The notes: generated by a model not told the origin, from the sequence alone. Shown: positions 1 to 22,285, numbered from the stretch's first letter. The stretch: DNA of 64,000 nucleotides from Melaminivora suipulveris (GCF_003008575.1 NZ_CP027667.1:2222501-2286500); one strand, 5' to 3'. Numbers and translations: made by a program.

Positions 1-128
1 ATACTTTGAAAGAAGCACATTTGGCATTACGGCAAACTGTAACGCGCGAGGTGCGAGACCTCGCAAGTGGTCTTTTGAACTGCTGTGATGGAGGGTTCTT
101 GCTGCGAGGCAAGAAGTCAAAGTTATAG
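1..128 (+). other. 3' part of the 16S-23S internal transcribed spacer
   Basis: This is non-coding sequence directly upstream of 23S rRNA. Bases 117-135 are perfectly complementary to 3000-3018 downstream of 23S, which forms the long stem that RNase III is known to cut when releasing pre-23S. The 16S gene and any spacer tRNAs lie outside the window. Confidence 0.8.
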
Positions 129-3007
<2,879 letters not shown>

Positions 3008-3159
3008 TATAACTTTGATGCACACCAACACAAGCAACCAAAGACCACAACACACACAGTTGTGCCAACGCAATCAAACTCCAAAACGCTGACCAACCCG
3101 ACTCTATGAATCCCAGGGCCGCTGAAACCCAAACAACTTCAGCCGCCCCAACCCGTTAA

Positions 3160-3275
3160 AGCCTGACGACCATAGCAAGTCGGAACCACCCCTTCCCATC
3201 CCGAACAGGACCGTGAAACGACTTCGCGCCAATGATAGTGCGGTTACCCGTGTGAAAGTAGGTCATCGTCAGGCT
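3160..3275 (+). rRNA. rrf: 5S ribosomal RNA
   Basis: About 116 nt. The ends pair as AGCCTGACGA with TCGTCAGGCT (helix I), and the interior carries the expected CCCATCCCGAAC and GTGAAACG segments. It lies about 150 bp after 23S in the same transcription unit and is followed by the rrn terminator. Confidence 0.95.
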
Positions 3276-3290
3276 AGTTGTAAACACCAC

Positions 3291-3320
3291 GCCCTTCAGT
3301 CGAAAGATTGAAGGGCGTTG
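3291..3320 (+). terminator. rRNA operon terminator hairpin
   Basis: ACGCCCTTCA and TGAAGGGCGT form a 10-bp stem around a GTCGAAAGAT loop just after 5S. The T-tract is weak (TGGCGTTTG). The roughly 340 bp that follow, up to the tRNA promoter at 3659, contain no gene I can support. Confidence 0.75.
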
Positions 3321-3658
3321 GCGTTTGAGAGCTCCTCGAAGTCGCTCCTGGAAGGCGAGCTAGTGCATAAGAGCCATGTTCAGTGGATTGCAATGTTGCG
3401 TCGTTACAGCTGGTGGCGAAATCCTCAACTTGGTCTAAGGGCGGGCTATGGTGGGCAAGATCGAGCTTGTTGGTTCATCCATCTCGCCCCTTGGTGAGGC
3501 AGGCAATCTTCACTAGGCGCGGCGCGCCTCGGCTCAGCCAGGCCTGCCTGACGCCGCCCTGACATTGACCGCCGCCCACTGGTTCGGCGGGCAGGACTGC
3601 GTTGTTTCTCGCTGAGCTGCCATCGTTGGTGGGACATGTGCTCTCTGCGGCAAAAATC

Positions 3659-3687
3659 TTTGCGCACGCCAAAAATTCTGCTATACT
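3659..3687 (+). promoter_or_regulatory. Promoter of the tRNA-tuf operon
   Basis: TTTGCG at 3659-3664 and TATACT at 3682-3687 are separated by exactly 17 bp, a good sigma-70 arrangement. It lies 12 bp upstream of mature tRNA-Tyr and is the best candidate promoter for the tRNA-Tyr-Gly-Thr-tuf(-Trp) unit. Confidence 0.7.
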
Positions 3688-3699
3688 CCTGAATTCTTC

Positions 3700-3785
3700 G
3701 GAGGGGTGCCCGAGTGGCTAAAGGGGGCAGACTGTAAATCTGTTGGCTTACGCCTACACTGGTTCGAATCCAGTCCCCTCCACCA
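3700..3785 (+). tRNA. tRNA-Tyr (GTA)
   Basis: An 86-nt class II tRNA with a long variable arm. GGAGGGG pairs with CCCCTCC in the acceptor stem, the anticodon is GTA in CTGTAAA, and CCA is encoded. It is the first gene of the tRNA-tuf cluster. Confidence 0.97.
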
Positions 3786-3835
3786 GAAATTGTGAGCGTA
3801 GAAGGCACGAGCTGCGCCTGATAGGCAAGGATCTT

Positions 3836-3909
3836 GCGGGAGTAGTTCAATGGTAGAACCCCAGCCTTCCAAGCTGATGACGCGGGTTCGATTCCCGTCT
3901 CCCGCTCCA
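3836..3909 (+). tRNA. tRNA-Gly (TCC)
   Basis: A 74-nt tRNA. GCGGGAG pairs with CTCCCGC, the anticodon loop TTCCAA gives TCC, and CCA is encoded. It is the second tRNA of the cluster. Confidence 0.96.
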
Positions 3910-3946
3910 CGGTTTCCCGGATAGTTGCGAGGACGATCGTCCTCTT

Positions 3947-4021
<75 letters not shown>

Positions 4022-4097
4022 GAACATGCGGCGCGCTCCAGTGATGGGGCGCGCCCCTACTTGTGGCGTTGTTGTAGATTTTTTCGGAGTCGAAAAG

Positions 4098-5288
<1,191 letters not shown>

Positions 5289-5299
5289 TCGAGGTTTGA

Positions 5300-5375
5300 A
5301 GGGGTATAGCTCAATTGGCAGAGCGTCGGTCTCCAAAACCGAAGGTTGTAGGTTCGATTCCTACTGCCCCTGCCA
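5300..5375 (+). tRNA. tRNA-Trp (CCA)
   Basis: A 76-nt tRNA. AGGGGTA pairs with TGCCCCT, the anticodon loop CTCCAAA gives CCA, and the 3' CCA is encoded. It starts 12 bp after tuf and is probably co-transcribed with it. A GC-rich hairpin of the form AGCCCGCC/GGCGGGCT follows near 5398-5420. Confidence 0.96.
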
Positions 5376-5465
5376 CCGTCTGAGGTGGTGATCTTCAAGC
5401 CCGCCGACCTCGGCGGGCTTCGGCGTCTTGTGTAGCGCCCGACAGCAAGTAAATAGTTCATTCTC

Positions 5466-5849
5466 ATGGCCACTTCTCCGGTTGAAACCGTCACCACGCC
5501 CGCAGACAAGGCGAAGTTGCTGGGGGCGGGGGTGTTCGTCGTCGCCGCCATCGCAGGTTTTTATGCGCTCGGCAAGCAGGGGCCGTTGGTCCAATGGGGG
5601 GCCTTGCTCGCGGGGCTGGCGCTCGCTGCGGCTCTGTTCCTGGTGTCCGAATCAGGGCGGCAATTGATCGGTTTCGCGCGCGATTCCTGGCGCGAAATGA
5701 AGAAGGTCGTATGGCCTACGCGCAAGGAAACCCTGCAGATGACGGGCTATGTGTTCGCGTTCGTCGTGGTCATGGCCTTGTTTCTGTGGCTGACTGACAA
5801 AACCCTGGAGTGGGCGCTTTACGACCTGATTCTGGGATGGAGGAAGTGA
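5466..5849 (+). CDS. secE: Preprotein translocase subunit SecE
   Basis: SecE (127 aa) is the small clamp subunit of the SecYEG inner-membrane channel. Like E. coli SecE it has three predicted membrane segments (about residues 14-35, 40-60 and 93-118). The conserved cytoplasmic amphipathic region contains [15 protein letters not shown], the family hallmark, just before the last membrane span. The stop codon TGA shares its A with the ATG of nusG, so the two genes are translationally coupled. Confidence 0.96.
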   Translation: MATSPVETVTTPADKAKLLGAGVFVVAAIAGFYALGKQGPLVQWGALLAGLALAAALFLVSESGRQLIGFARDSWREMKKVVWPTRKETLQMTGYVFAFVVVMALFLWLTDKTLEWALYDLILGWRK

Positions 5850-6436
5850 TGGTGGATGCGATCGATTCGGGCAACGCTCAGGCGGCTGGGCAGGAAGCGT
5901 CTTCCGATCTGCGCTGGTACATCGTGCATGCCTATTCGGGTATGGAGAAGGCGGTGGAGCGCAACATCCAGGAGCGTATTGCCCGCGCCGGCATGCAGTC
6001 GAAGTTCGGCCGCATCCTGGTGCCGACCGAAGAGGTGGTCGAGATGAAGAATGGCCAGCGCAAGACCACCGAGCGGCGCCTGTTCCCAGGCTACGTCTTC
6101 GTGGAAATGGCCATGGACGATGACACCTGGCACCTGGTCAAGCATACGAGCAAGGTCACTGGCTTCGTCGGCGGCGCCAAGAATCGGCCAGCGCCCATCT
6201 CCGAAGAGGAAGTGCAGAAGATCGTCAGCCAGATGGAGGAGGGCACCGACAAGCCACGCCACAAGATCGAGTTCATGGTGGGCGAGTTGGTGCGTGTCAA
6301 GGAGGGCCCTTTCACCGACTTCAACGGTACGGTGGAAGAGGTGAATTACGAAAAGAGCCGCCTGCGCGTCTCGGTCATGATCTTTGGCCGCTCCACCCCG
6401 GTGGAGCTCGAGTTCGGCCAGGTCGAGAAGACCTGA
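5849..6436 (+). CDS. nusG: Transcription termination/antitermination factor NusG
   Basis: NusG (195 aa) binds RNA polymerase at the clamp through its NGN domain, and Rho or NusE/S10 through its C-terminal KOW domain. The NGN domain begins at [10 protein letters not shown] (about residue 21), and FPGYVFVEM and the KOW core [16 protein letters not shown] are present. The ATG at 5849 overlaps the secE stop and has a GGAGG-type ribosome site just upstream; a start 39 bp further upstream is open but would lie inside secE. Confidence 0.97.
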   Translation: MVDAIDSGNAQAAGQEASSDLRWYIVHAYSGMEKAVERNIQERIARAGMQSKFGRILVPTEEVVEMKNGQRKTTERRLFPGYVFVEMAMDDDTWHLVKHTSKVTGFVGGAKNRPAPISEEEVQKIVSQMEEGTDKPRHKIEFMVGELVRVKEGPFTDFNGTVEEVNYEKSRLRVSVMIFGRSTPVELEFGQVEKT

Positions 6437-6558
6437 TCCGGATGCGGTGAATTTCTTGCGCCCGTCGCGGCTCGGCGCATCCTACAAGTAGAGCCCACAA
6501 CCCCGGGGAGCCCGCCCGCCGTGCGCGGCGCAGGCGTCATTACCCGCAAGGAGCAACC

Positions 6559-6990
6559 ATGGCGAAGAAAATCGTCGGCTTCATCAAGCTGCAAGTGCCG
6601 GCTGGCAAAGCCAACCCATCCCCACCGATCGGCCCGGCACTGGGCCAGCGTGGCCTGAACATCATGGAGTTCTGCAAGGCGTTCAACGCCCAGACCCAGG
6701 GTGTCGAGCCCGGCCTGCCGTTGCCCGTGGTCATCACGGCATTTGCGGACAAGAGCTTCACTTTCGTCATCAAGACGCCGCCGGCCACCGTGCTGATCAA
6801 GAAGGCCGTCAAGCTGGACAAGGGCTCTGCCAACCCGCTCACCGCCAAGGTGGGCAAGATCACCCGCGAGCAACTGGAAGAAATCGCCAAGACCAAGCTC
6901 AAGGACATGAATGCTGCCAGCGTGGACGCCGCCGTGCGCACGCTGGCCGGTTCCGCCCGCTCGATGGGCGTGACGGTGGAGGGCCTGTAA
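6559..6990 (+). CDS. rplK: 50S ribosomal protein L11
   Basis: L11 (143 aa) binds the GTPase-associated centre of 23S rRNA. The proline-rich N-terminal domain ([17 protein letters not shown]) and the C-terminal rRNA-binding domain ending [10 protein letters not shown] are complete. AAGGAG lies 8 bp before the ATG. It starts the L11-L1 pair; only 2 bp separate its stop from rplA. Confidence 0.98.
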   Translation: MAKKIVGFIKLQVPAGKANPSPPIGPALGQRGLNIMEFCKAFNAQTQGVEPGLPLPVVITAFADKSFTFVIKTPPATVLIKKAVKLDKGSANPLTAKVGKITREQLEEIAKTKLKDMNAASVDAAVRTLAGSARSMGVTVEGL

Positions 6991-6992
6991 TC

Positions 6993-7688
<696 letters not shown>

Positions 7689-7949
7689 TTGCTGGAAATC
7701 TTGGAGCGGCCGCAAGGCGCGCTCCAGTGGTGGGCCGACGTATGGTTTCATACCGTGCGCCGGGCCATCCAAGACCGTTGGTGTGCCGATCGGGCGGCAC
7801 CTAAACCCACCTGGGGCCAACGCAGATGGCGATCCCGCTGCAGATGGAACGGTTGAGAGACTTTTTTCCGAAACAGTTGGACGCTGCAACCAAGAGCGCG
7901 CACGACGGAAGAGATTTTCTTCTTGAGTGCGCATACGAAGGAGTAGACC
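7689..7949 (+). promoter_or_regulatory. rplJL leader region
   Basis: This is 261 bp of non-coding DNA between rplA and rplJ. It contains two clear hairpins, GGAGC..GCTCC at about 7703-7728 and GTGCCG..CGGCAC at 7783-7800. In other proteobacteria this leader RNA binds the L10-L7/L12 complex and mediates autogenous control. A promoter is expected here but I see no convincing -35/-10 pair. Confidence 0.55.
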
Positions 7950-8456
7950 TTGAGTCTTAATCGCAGTGAGAAGGAAGCGGTCATCAACGAAGTGACCAGC
8001 CTCGCCGCTAAAGCTCAAACGCTCGTGATCGCGGAATACCGTGGCATCACGGTCGCCGACATGACCAAACTGCGCGTCGAAGCCCGCAGCAAGGGTGTGG
8101 CCCTGAGTGTTCTGAAGAACACCCTGGCGCGCCGTGCTGTGACTGGCAGCGCTTTCGAAGTCGTCGCCGACCAGATGACCGGCCCGCTGGTCTATGGCTT
8201 CTCCGAAGACGCTGTGGCCGCCGCCAAGGTGGTGGCCGATTTCGCGAAAACCAACGACAAGCTGGTCATTCGCGGCGGCGCCTTCGCAGGCAAGGCCCTG
8301 GACGTGAACGGCGTGAAAGAGCTGGCCAACATTCCTACCAAGGAAGTGCTGCTGGCCCAGCTGTGTGGCTTGCTGATGTCGCCCGTGTCGCGCACCGCGG
8401 TGGTGCTTGGCGCGCTGGCCGCGAAGAAGGGCGAGGGCGAAGCTGTCGCCGCCTGA
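7950..8456 (+). CDS. rplJ: 50S ribosomal protein L10
   Basis: L10 (168 aa) anchors the L7/L12 stalk to the ribosome. It begins [14 protein letters not shown] and ends with the alanine-rich helix to which L7/L12 dimers bind. The start is TTG: AAGGAG at about 7937-7942 is correctly spaced for the TTG at 7950, and this start aligns with the N-terminus of L10 homologues. Confidence 0.97.
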   Translation: MSLNRSEKEAVINEVTSLAAKAQTLVIAEYRGITVADMTKLRVEARSKGVALSVLKNTLARRAVTGSAFEVVADQMTGPLVYGFSEDAVAAAKVVADFAKTNDKLVIRGGAFAGKALDVNGVKELANIPTKEVLLAQLCGLLMSPVSRTAVVLGALAAKKGEGEAVAA

Positions 8457-8528
8457 TGGCGCGCAGCTGTTGCAACCCCGTCGACCAACCGATTCGACTG
8501 AATCATCCCAATTGTTGAGGAAACCAAA

Positions 8529-8909
8529 ATGGCATTCGATAAAGACGCATTCCTGACCGCCTTGGACAGCATGACCGTGCTGGAGCTGAACGACCTGGTC
8601 AAGGCCATCGAAGAAAAATTCGGCGTGAGCGCTGCCGCCATGGCCGCTCCCGCTGCCGGCGGTGCTGCCGGCGGTGGCGCTGCTGCCGCTGAAGAGAAGA
8701 CCGAGTTCAACGTCGTGCTGCTTGAGGCTGGCGCCAACAAGGTCTCCGTCATCAAGGCCGTACGCGAAATCACCGGCCTGGGCCTGAAGGAAGCCAAGGA
8801 TCTGGTGGATGGCGCTCCGAAGAACGTCAAGGAAGCCATGCCCAAGGCTGACGCCGAAGCCGCTGTCAAGAAGCTGGTGGACGCTGGCGCCAAGGCCGAG
8901 CTGAAGTAA
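8529..8909 (+). CDS. rplL: 50S ribosomal protein L7/L12
   Basis: The stalk protein (126 aa) that recruits translational GTPases. The N-terminal dimerisation helices, the Ala/Gly-rich hinge (about residues 38-55) and the C-terminal domain with [20 protein letters not shown] are all visible. It is co-transcribed with rplJ. It is followed by an attenuator-like hairpin before rpoB. Confidence 0.98.
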   Translation: MAFDKDAFLTALDSMTVLELNDLVKAIEEKFGVSAAAMAAPAAGGAAGGGAAAAEEKTEFNVVLLEAGANKVSVIKAVREITGLGLKEAKDLVDGAPKNVKEAMPKADAEAAVKKLVDAGAKAELK

Positions 8910-8927
8910 TTCTTGCTTGTGCCCTGG

Positions 8928-8958
8928 GCTGGAGGTCTTGAAAAAGGGCCTCCAGCCT
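8928..8958 (+). terminator. rplL-rpoB attenuator hairpin
   Basis: GCTGGAGG pairs with CCTCCAGC, followed by CTTT. In E. coli a partial terminator at the same place lowers rpoBC expression relative to rplJL; the position suggests the same role here. The remaining intergenic DNA to 9187 (about 230 bp) shows no gene. Confidence 0.65.
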
Positions 8959-9187
8959 TTGGTGCTTATGGAGCGCGCATCCAGAGCGCACCAGCAAGCG
9001 GCCCATACGGCTGTTTGCTAGTGTCTTCTGACCCCTGCCGACAGCAGAAGACGCCTTGGTTCGGGCGATGTGCAACGCATCGCCGTCCGCCATGGTTGGT
9101 AGTGGCCAACCCGCCAAGCCTGCAAGGTGGCCGCCTTGCGGGGCAGTCGTCGAAGACCCCCTCCACATGTCTTTGCCCGGAGATCTC

Positions 9188-13312
<4,125 letters not shown>

Positions 13313-13448
13313 ACGGGCGCCGGCTGACTGCAAGAGAAAAAGCGGCCTGCGCGGCGCTCCACCATCGGTTTTAGAGCCAAAAAGGCCTTGAGTCGTGGTG
13401 GATCAAGCGCAGTCTGCTATGAATATTGAAGCAAAGGGATAGAGTCAC

Positions 13449-17678
<4,230 letters not shown>

Positions 17679-17730
17679 TCACGCGCCATCCCGGCTGACC
17701 AGGCCCGCCGCACGCGCGGGCCTGTGAAAC

Positions 17731-17766
17731 ACTCCCGGTTTGCCTCAAGGCAGGCCGGGAGTTTTT
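17731..17766 (+). terminator. Rho-independent terminator after rpoC
   Basis: ACTCCCGG...CCGGGAGT forms the outer stem, with an inner GCCT/AGGC pairing, followed by TTTTT. A second GC-rich hairpin (AGGCCCGC/GCGGGCCT, about 17701-17722) precedes it. Confidence 0.9.
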
Positions 17767-17837
17767 ACATGGGCCGGGTGAGCGCCAGTGCGCCGCACTC
17801 TCCTTGTTCGGTTTTCAGAAAGACTTTCTTCGCATCC

Positions 17838-18362
17838 ATGTGGATTTCAGGTCTTGCGTTGGCCGTCTTGCTGTTTTGGGCAGTGGGCGCCTACAACCGG
17901 CTGATGCGTCTGCGCTCCGCTGCGGTACGCGCCTTCGGCAAGATGGACGCACACCTGGTGCGCGAGCTGGCCCTGGTGGCCGAATTCGAAGCCGCGCGGC
18001 GGGGGGCCCGGGACGCGTCCGCGCAGGCTGCGCACGACCATGCGACCCTGGTGGCAGCCGCCGAGCAGCTCGCCGCGTCACTGGCCGTCTCACGGCAACG
18101 CCCGCTCGATCCAGAGGCTGCCGCGGCTTTGGCAGAGGGCGCGCGCATCGTGGATACCGCATGGACGTTCGCCCGAGCGACCAAGGACGGAGACGAGACC
18201 CTGTCACCTTTTTTGCAGCAGCGCGAGCAGCTCACCGCGCAGCGCGGTCGGGCGCAGCAGCAGTTCAACGCAGCAGTCGTGAACTACAACGAGGCAGTGA
18301 CGCAGTTTCCAGCCAGCGTGTTGGCCCGGATTTTCGGCTTTCGCAAGGCGCAGGTGTTGTAG
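17838..18362 (+). CDS. LemA family protein
   Basis: A 174-aa protein with one N-terminal membrane segment (about residues 3-18) followed by a helical, probably coiled-coil body. The N-terminal YNRLMRLRSAAVRAFGK and the C-terminal FNAAVVNYNEAVTQFPASVL are hallmarks of LemA-like proteins, whose biochemical role is unknown. The ATG at 17838 places the membrane segment at the very N-terminus. It is the first gene after the rpoC terminator and lies close upstream of the DUF4390-kinase-regulator genes. Confidence 0.85.
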   Translation: MWISGLALAVLLFWAVGAYNRLMRLRSAAVRAFGKMDAHLVRELALVAEFEAARRGARDASAQAAHDHATLVAAAEQLAASLAVSRQRPLDPEAAAALAEGARIVDTAWTFARATKDGDETLSPFLQQREQLTAQRGRAQQQFNAAVVNYNEAVTQFPASVLARIFGFRKAQVL

Positions 18363-18444
18363 TCGCGCACTCGTGCCGTTCTACGCAGAGGACTGGGCAC
18401 GTGCCGTGACCACCAGTGCTGCGCAAGTCCCGGACAATGCAGGC

Positions 18445-19098
18445 GTGACGACTTTTTTCGAAACGCCCTCGTTTTCCCGGCTGCGCCTGGCAGGGCGCAA
18501 CGCCCCCGCCGCCCGATTGCTGCTGCTGACGGCGGCGCTGATCCTGTTGTCTCCAGCGCACGCGCAGGCGCGCGGCGAAGTGATCGAGCTGCGGCTGGAG
18601 CGCACACCGGCAGGCGTCGTTTTGAATGCCGCGTGGCAGATGGAGCTACCGCCCCTGGTGGAAAGCGCGCTGTACCAGGGCATCGCCATGCATTTCGTGG
18701 CCGAGGCGCAGGTGGTGCGCCCGCGCTGGTACTGGTCCGACAAAACGGTCGCCCAGGCCGTGCGCCATCTGCGCCTGAGCTACCAGCCGCTGACGCGGCG
18801 CTGGCGACTGACCCAATCCGCTGCGGAGCGCGAGGACGCGGGCCGGGTCGGGCTGTCGTTGGGGCAGAACTTCGACGAGCTGGGCGATGCGCTCGCGTCG
18901 CTCCAGCGCATCGCCGGCTGGAAGATCGCCGAGCCGTCAGCAGTGGAGGATGACGTGACGTATTCGGTGCATTTCCAGTTCCGCCTCGATACCTCGCAGA
19001 TGCCGCGCCCGTTGCAGTTCGGCGCCGTCGGGCGGTCTGGCGGCAATATGTCGGTGTCGAAGCGGATGAGCTGGACGGCGCCGGAGATCCAGCCGTGA
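18445..19098 (+). CDS. DUF4390 domain-containing exported protein
   Basis: About 217 aa if the GTG at 18445 is used; the frame stays open to a GTG at 18373, so the start is uncertain. A signal-peptide-like stretch RLLLLTAALILLSPAHAQA precedes a beta-rich domain with family features such as WYWSDKTVA and a tail DTSQMPRPLQFGA. DUF4390 proteins commonly precede an NtrY-like kinase in Burkholderiales, as here, where the stop overlaps the GTG start of the kinase gene. The function is unknown; an envelope role linked to the kinase is an inference from coupling. Confidence 0.8.
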   Translation: MTTFFETPSFSRLRLAGRNAPAARLLLLTAALILLSPAHAQARGEVIELRLERTPAGVVLNAAWQMELPPLVESALYQGIAMHFVAEAQVVRPRWYWSDKTVAQAVRHLRLSYQPLTRRWRLTQSAAEREDAGRVGLSLGQNFDELGDALASLQRIAGWKIAEPSAVEDDVTYSVHFQFRLDTSQMPRPLQFGAVGRSGGNMSVSKRMSWTAPEIQP

Positions 19099-21386
19099 GC
19101 GAGTTGCCACCGCGCCCTGCCGGTTCGGCCCGGCGCGCGGCCAGCCGGGCCCGATCGGTGCGCTGGGCCGTGGGTCTGGGCGCCGGGCTCATGTGCGCCA
19201 TCGGTCTGCTGCTGCTGTTCCTGCTCACCCAGGCGACCAACAACCGCGTCCTGTACGAGCGGCACTTCGCCTGGTTGCTGGGTGTCAACGTACTGGTCGC
19301 CATCGTGCTGCTGGGGGCGCTGGTCTGGGGCGCGGCACGGCTGGCGATGCGCCTGCGGCGCGGCCGCTTCGGCACGCGGCTGCTGGTCAAGCTGGCGGCG
19401 ATCTTCGGCCTCGTCGGCGTGGTGCCGGGGCTGCTGATCTACGTCGTGTCCTATCAGTTCGTCTCGCGCTCGATCGAGAGTTGGTTCGACGTGAAGGTCG
19501 AGGGCGCCCTGAGCGCCGGCGTCAATCTGGGGCGCGCGACCCTGGACGCGCTGGCGGCCGACATGGTGGCCAAGGCGCGCACCGCCAGCACGCAGCTGGC
19601 CCAGGTGCCGGATGCCGCCGCAGGCCTGGTGCTCGAGCGCATGCGCGACCAGCTGGGCGCCACCGACATGGTGCTGTGGAGCGCCAACGGCCAGCCGGTG
19701 GCCAGCACCGGGCAATCGCGTTTTTCGCTAAACCCCGAGCGCCCCACCACGCAGCAGCTGCGCTCGGCGCGTCAGGGACGCAACACCTTCGTGATCGAGG
19801 GGCTGGACGACCTGACCGATCCGGCGACGCCGGACAACGCCCGCGTGCGCGTGCTGGTCGCCGTCTTCAACCCGGCGGTGGGGCTGCTGGCCGAGCCGCG
19901 CTACCTGCAGGCCACGATGACGCTGCCGCACGCCCTCGTAGCCAACGCCATGGCCGTGCAGGAGGCCAACCGCGAATACCAGGAACGCGCACTGGCGCGC
20001 GCCGGCCTGCGGCGCATGTACATCGGCACCCTCACGCTGAGCTTGTTTCTTGCGGTGTTCGGCGCAGTGCTGCTGGCGGTGGTGCTGGGCAATCAACTGG
20101 TGCGGCCGCTGCTGGTGCTGGCCGAGGGGGTGCGCGAAGTTGCGGCGGGCAATCTGGCGCCGAAAGCGGCCTTGCAGGGCCGCGACGAGCTGGGCGGGTT
20201 GACACGCGACTTCGCGCTCATGACCGAGCAACTGGCCGATGCGCGCGCCACGGCCGAGCGCAGCATGGCGGCTCTGGAAGCGGCGCGCGGCAATCTGCAA
20301 GCCATGCTGGACAATTTGACCGCTGGCGTCATCGTTCTGGACGGCCAGGGGCGCGTGCTGTCCAGCAACCCCGGCGCGACACGCATCCTGCGCGCGCCGC
20401 TGGCGGCATGCACGGGCCAGCCGCTGGCGCAGGCGCCGGGCCTGGACGAGTTCGCCGCCGTGGTGCAGCAGCAGTTCGATGCCTTTGCGGCAGACCGCGC
20501 CGACCAGCACGGCCCCGACCACTGGCAACACGCCTTCGAACTGCACGCCTCGGGCGACGGCCTGACGCAGCAGGGCACGAGCCTGGTCATGCGCGGCGCC
20601 GAGTTGCCCGATCAAACGCGGCTGCTGGTCCTGGACGATATCTCGGAGCTGGTCTCGGCGCAGCGCGCCAAGGCCTGGGGCGAAGTGGCCCGCAGGCTGG
20701 CGCATGAAATCAAGAACCCCCTGACACCCATCCAGCTGTCGGCCGAGCGGCTGCAGCTCAAGCTGGACGGCAAGCTGCCGCAGGCCGAGCAGGCGCTCCT
20801 GGTCAAGTCGGTCGGCACCATCGTCGAACAGGTCGATGCGATGAAGCGCCTGGTCAACGAGTTCCGCGATTACGCGCGCCTGCCGGCCGCGCAACTGCAG
20901 CCGCTGGATTTGAACGCGCTGGCGCGCGACGTCCTGCATCTGTACGAAGCGGAGAATGCCCGCGTGCCGGTGCTGGCGCAGCTCGATCCACACTGCCCGC
21001 CCATCGCGGGCGACCCGCAGCAGTTGCGCCAGGTGCTGCACAACCTGCTGCAAAACGCCCAGGACGCCACTTGGCACGCCGTGCAGGAGGCTGGCGCGAC
21101 CAGTGCCCCCGCAGTGCTGCTGTCGACGCGCTGGAACGAGCAGACGCAGCGGGTGCGCCTGACCATCACCGACCACGGCGCAGGCTTTGCGCCGCACATC
21201 CTGCAGCGCGCGTTCGAACCCTATGTGACGACCAAGGCGCGCGGCACAGGCCTGGGTCTGGCCGTCGTCAAAAAGATCGCCGATGAGCACGGCGCCCGCA
21301 TCGAGTTGGGCAACCGCTCGGAGGATGGCCGGACGGTGGGCGCGCAAGTGTCGTTATCATTCGCGCCTGGGACGGCGGTGGCGTGA
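19095..21386 (+). CDS. NtrY-like sensor histidine kinase
   Basis: A 763-aa membrane sensor kinase. It has membrane segments at about residues 28-48, 57-78 and 95-118, an extracytoplasmic domain, a further segment at about 312-334, then HAMP (after LGNQLVRPLLVLAEG), a PAS-like domain (about 405-500), a HisKA box with the phosphate-accepting His in RRLAHEIKNPLTP, and HATPase_c motifs (HNLLQNAQDA, GTGLGLAVVKKI). This layout is that of NtrY. Its GTG start overlaps the DUF4390 stop and its response regulator lies 49 bp downstream. The signal sensed cannot be told from sequence. Confidence 0.92.
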   Translation: MSELPPRPAGSARRAASRARSVRWAVGLGAGLMCAIGLLLLFLLTQATNNRVLYERHFAWLLGVNVLVAIVLLGALVWGAARLAMRLRRGRFGTRLLVKLAAIFGLVGVVPGLLIYVVSYQFVSRSIESWFDVKVEGALSAGVNLGRATLDALAADMVAKARTASTQLAQVPDAAAGLVLERMRDQLGATDMVLWSANGQPVASTGQSRFSLNPERPTTQQLRSARQGRNTFVIEGLDDLTDPATPDNARVRVLVAVFNPAVGLLAEPRYLQATMTLPHALVANAMAVQEANREYQERALARAGLRRMYIGTLTLSLFLAVFGAVLLAVVLGNQLVRPLLVLAEGVREVAAGNLAPKAALQGRDELGGLTRDFALMTEQLADARATAERSMAALEAARGNLQAMLDNLTAGVIVLDGQGRVLSSNPGATRILRAPLAACTGQPLAQAPGLDEFAAVVQQQFDAFAADRADQHGPDHWQHAFELHASGDGLTQQGTSLVMRGAELPDQTRLLVLDDISELVSAQRAKAWGEVARRLAHEIKNPLTPIQLSAERLQLKLDGKLPQAEQALLVKSVGTIVEQVDAMKRLVNEFRDYARLPAAQLQPLDLNALARDVLHLYEAENARVPVLAQLDPHCPPIAGDPQQLRQVLHNLLQNAQDATWHAVQEAGATSAPAVLLSTRWNEQTQRVRLTITDHGAGFAPHILQRAFEPYVTTKARGTGLGLAVVKKIADEHGARIELGNRSEDGRTVGAQVSLSFAPGTAVA

Positions 21387-21435
21387 TCGCAACACCGCCG
21401 GCTGCAACCGCAACGGCAACGGCGCTTCGCATTAC

Positions 21436-22155
21436 ATGGCAAATATTCTGGTGGTCGACGACGAGTTGGGAATTCGCGACCTGCTGTCCGAAATCCTCAA
21501 CGACGAAGGTCACAGCGTGGACCTGGCGGAGAACGCCACGCAGGCGCGGGCCGCACGGCAGGGCGGCAGATACGACCTGGTGCTGCTGGACATCTGGATG
21601 CCCGACACCGACGGCGTCTCGCTGCTCAAAGAGTGGGCCATGACCGGCGCCCTGACCATGCCAGTCATCATGATGAGCGGGCACGCCACCATCGAGACGG
21701 CGGTGGAGGCCACGCGCATTGGAGCGTTCTCGTTTCTGGAAAAACCCATCACCTTGCAAAAGCTGCTCAAGGCGGTCGAGCAGGGGCTGGCGCGCAATAC
21801 GGTCAACCTCCAGGTGGCCAGCAGCGCGGCCGAATCCAAAGCCATGGCCAGCCCGGTAACGGCAGCCGCCCAACCCGCTGCCGCAAGTGTTGCCAGCGGC
21901 AGCGATGAACCCGCGCCATCGCAGCCGGCAGCAGCGCCCGCCGGGCCCCAGGCGCACCAGGGTTTCGATCTGGACCGCCCACTGCGCGAGGCGCGGGACG
22001 GCTTCGAAAAGGCCTACTTCGAGTTTCACCTGGCGCGCGAAGGGGGCTCCATGACGCGCGTCGCCGAAAAGACCGGGCTGGAGCGCACGCACCTGTACCG
22101 CAAGCTGCGCCAGCTCGGCGTCGACCTGGGCCGCAACCGCCGAAACAGCGGATAA
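21436..22155 (+). CDS. NtrX-like response regulator without an AAA+ domain
   Basis: A 239-aa regulator. The receiver domain (residues 1-120) has the acidic pocket VVDDE, the phospho-acceptor Asp in LVLLDIWMPDTDG, and MMSGH and KP further on. After an Ala/Pro-rich linker (about 140-180) comes a Fis-type helix-turn-helix containing MTRVAEKTGLERTHLYRKL. Classical NtrX has a sigma-54-activating AAA+ ATPase between these parts; here it is absent, so sigma-54 activation is not expected. The ATG at 21436 matches the family start MANILVVDDE. It is the partner of the kinase just upstream. Confidence 0.92.
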   Translation: MANILVVDDELGIRDLLSEILNDEGHSVDLAENATQARAARQGGRYDLVLLDIWMPDTDGVSLLKEWAMTGALTMPVIMMSGHATIETAVEATRIGAFSFLEKPITLQKLLKAVEQGLARNTVNLQVASSAAESKAMASPVTAAAQPAAASVASGSDEPAPSQPAAAPAGPQAHQGFDLDRPLREARDGFEKAYFEFHLAREGGSMTRVAEKTGLERTHLYRKLRQLGVDLGRNRRNSG

Positions 22156-22209
22156 AAATCGTGTCCTTCGCTTTTGGCCGGTATTTTTCAGGCTAGAATG
22201 CGAGGCTCA

Positions 22210-22285
22210 GGCCCGGTAGCTCAGTCGGTAGAGCAGAGGATTGAAAATCCTTGTGTCGGCGGTTCGATTCCGTCCCAGGCCACCA
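22210..22285 (+). tRNA. tRNA-Phe (GAA), island integration site
   Basis: A 76-nt tRNA with anticodon GAA (TTGAAAA loop) and encoded CCA. The acceptor strands GGCCCGG and CCAGGCC pair except at positions 5-68, a C-A mismatch. The last 47 bp are duplicated at 48173-48219, so the gene was the attachment site of a genomic island and its 3' part was rebuilt on integration. Confidence 0.96.
22239..22285 (+). repeat. attL: 3' end of tRNA-Phe
   Basis: This 47-bp direct repeat runs from the anticodon arm to CCA and matches 48173-48219 except for one base in the variable loop (GTGTC here, GTATC there). Confidence 0.88.

Noticed and set aside
19193..21347. 500-codon frames in other frames of the kinase gene
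   Set aside because: Ala/Arg/Gly-rich shadow translations of a GC-rich gene.
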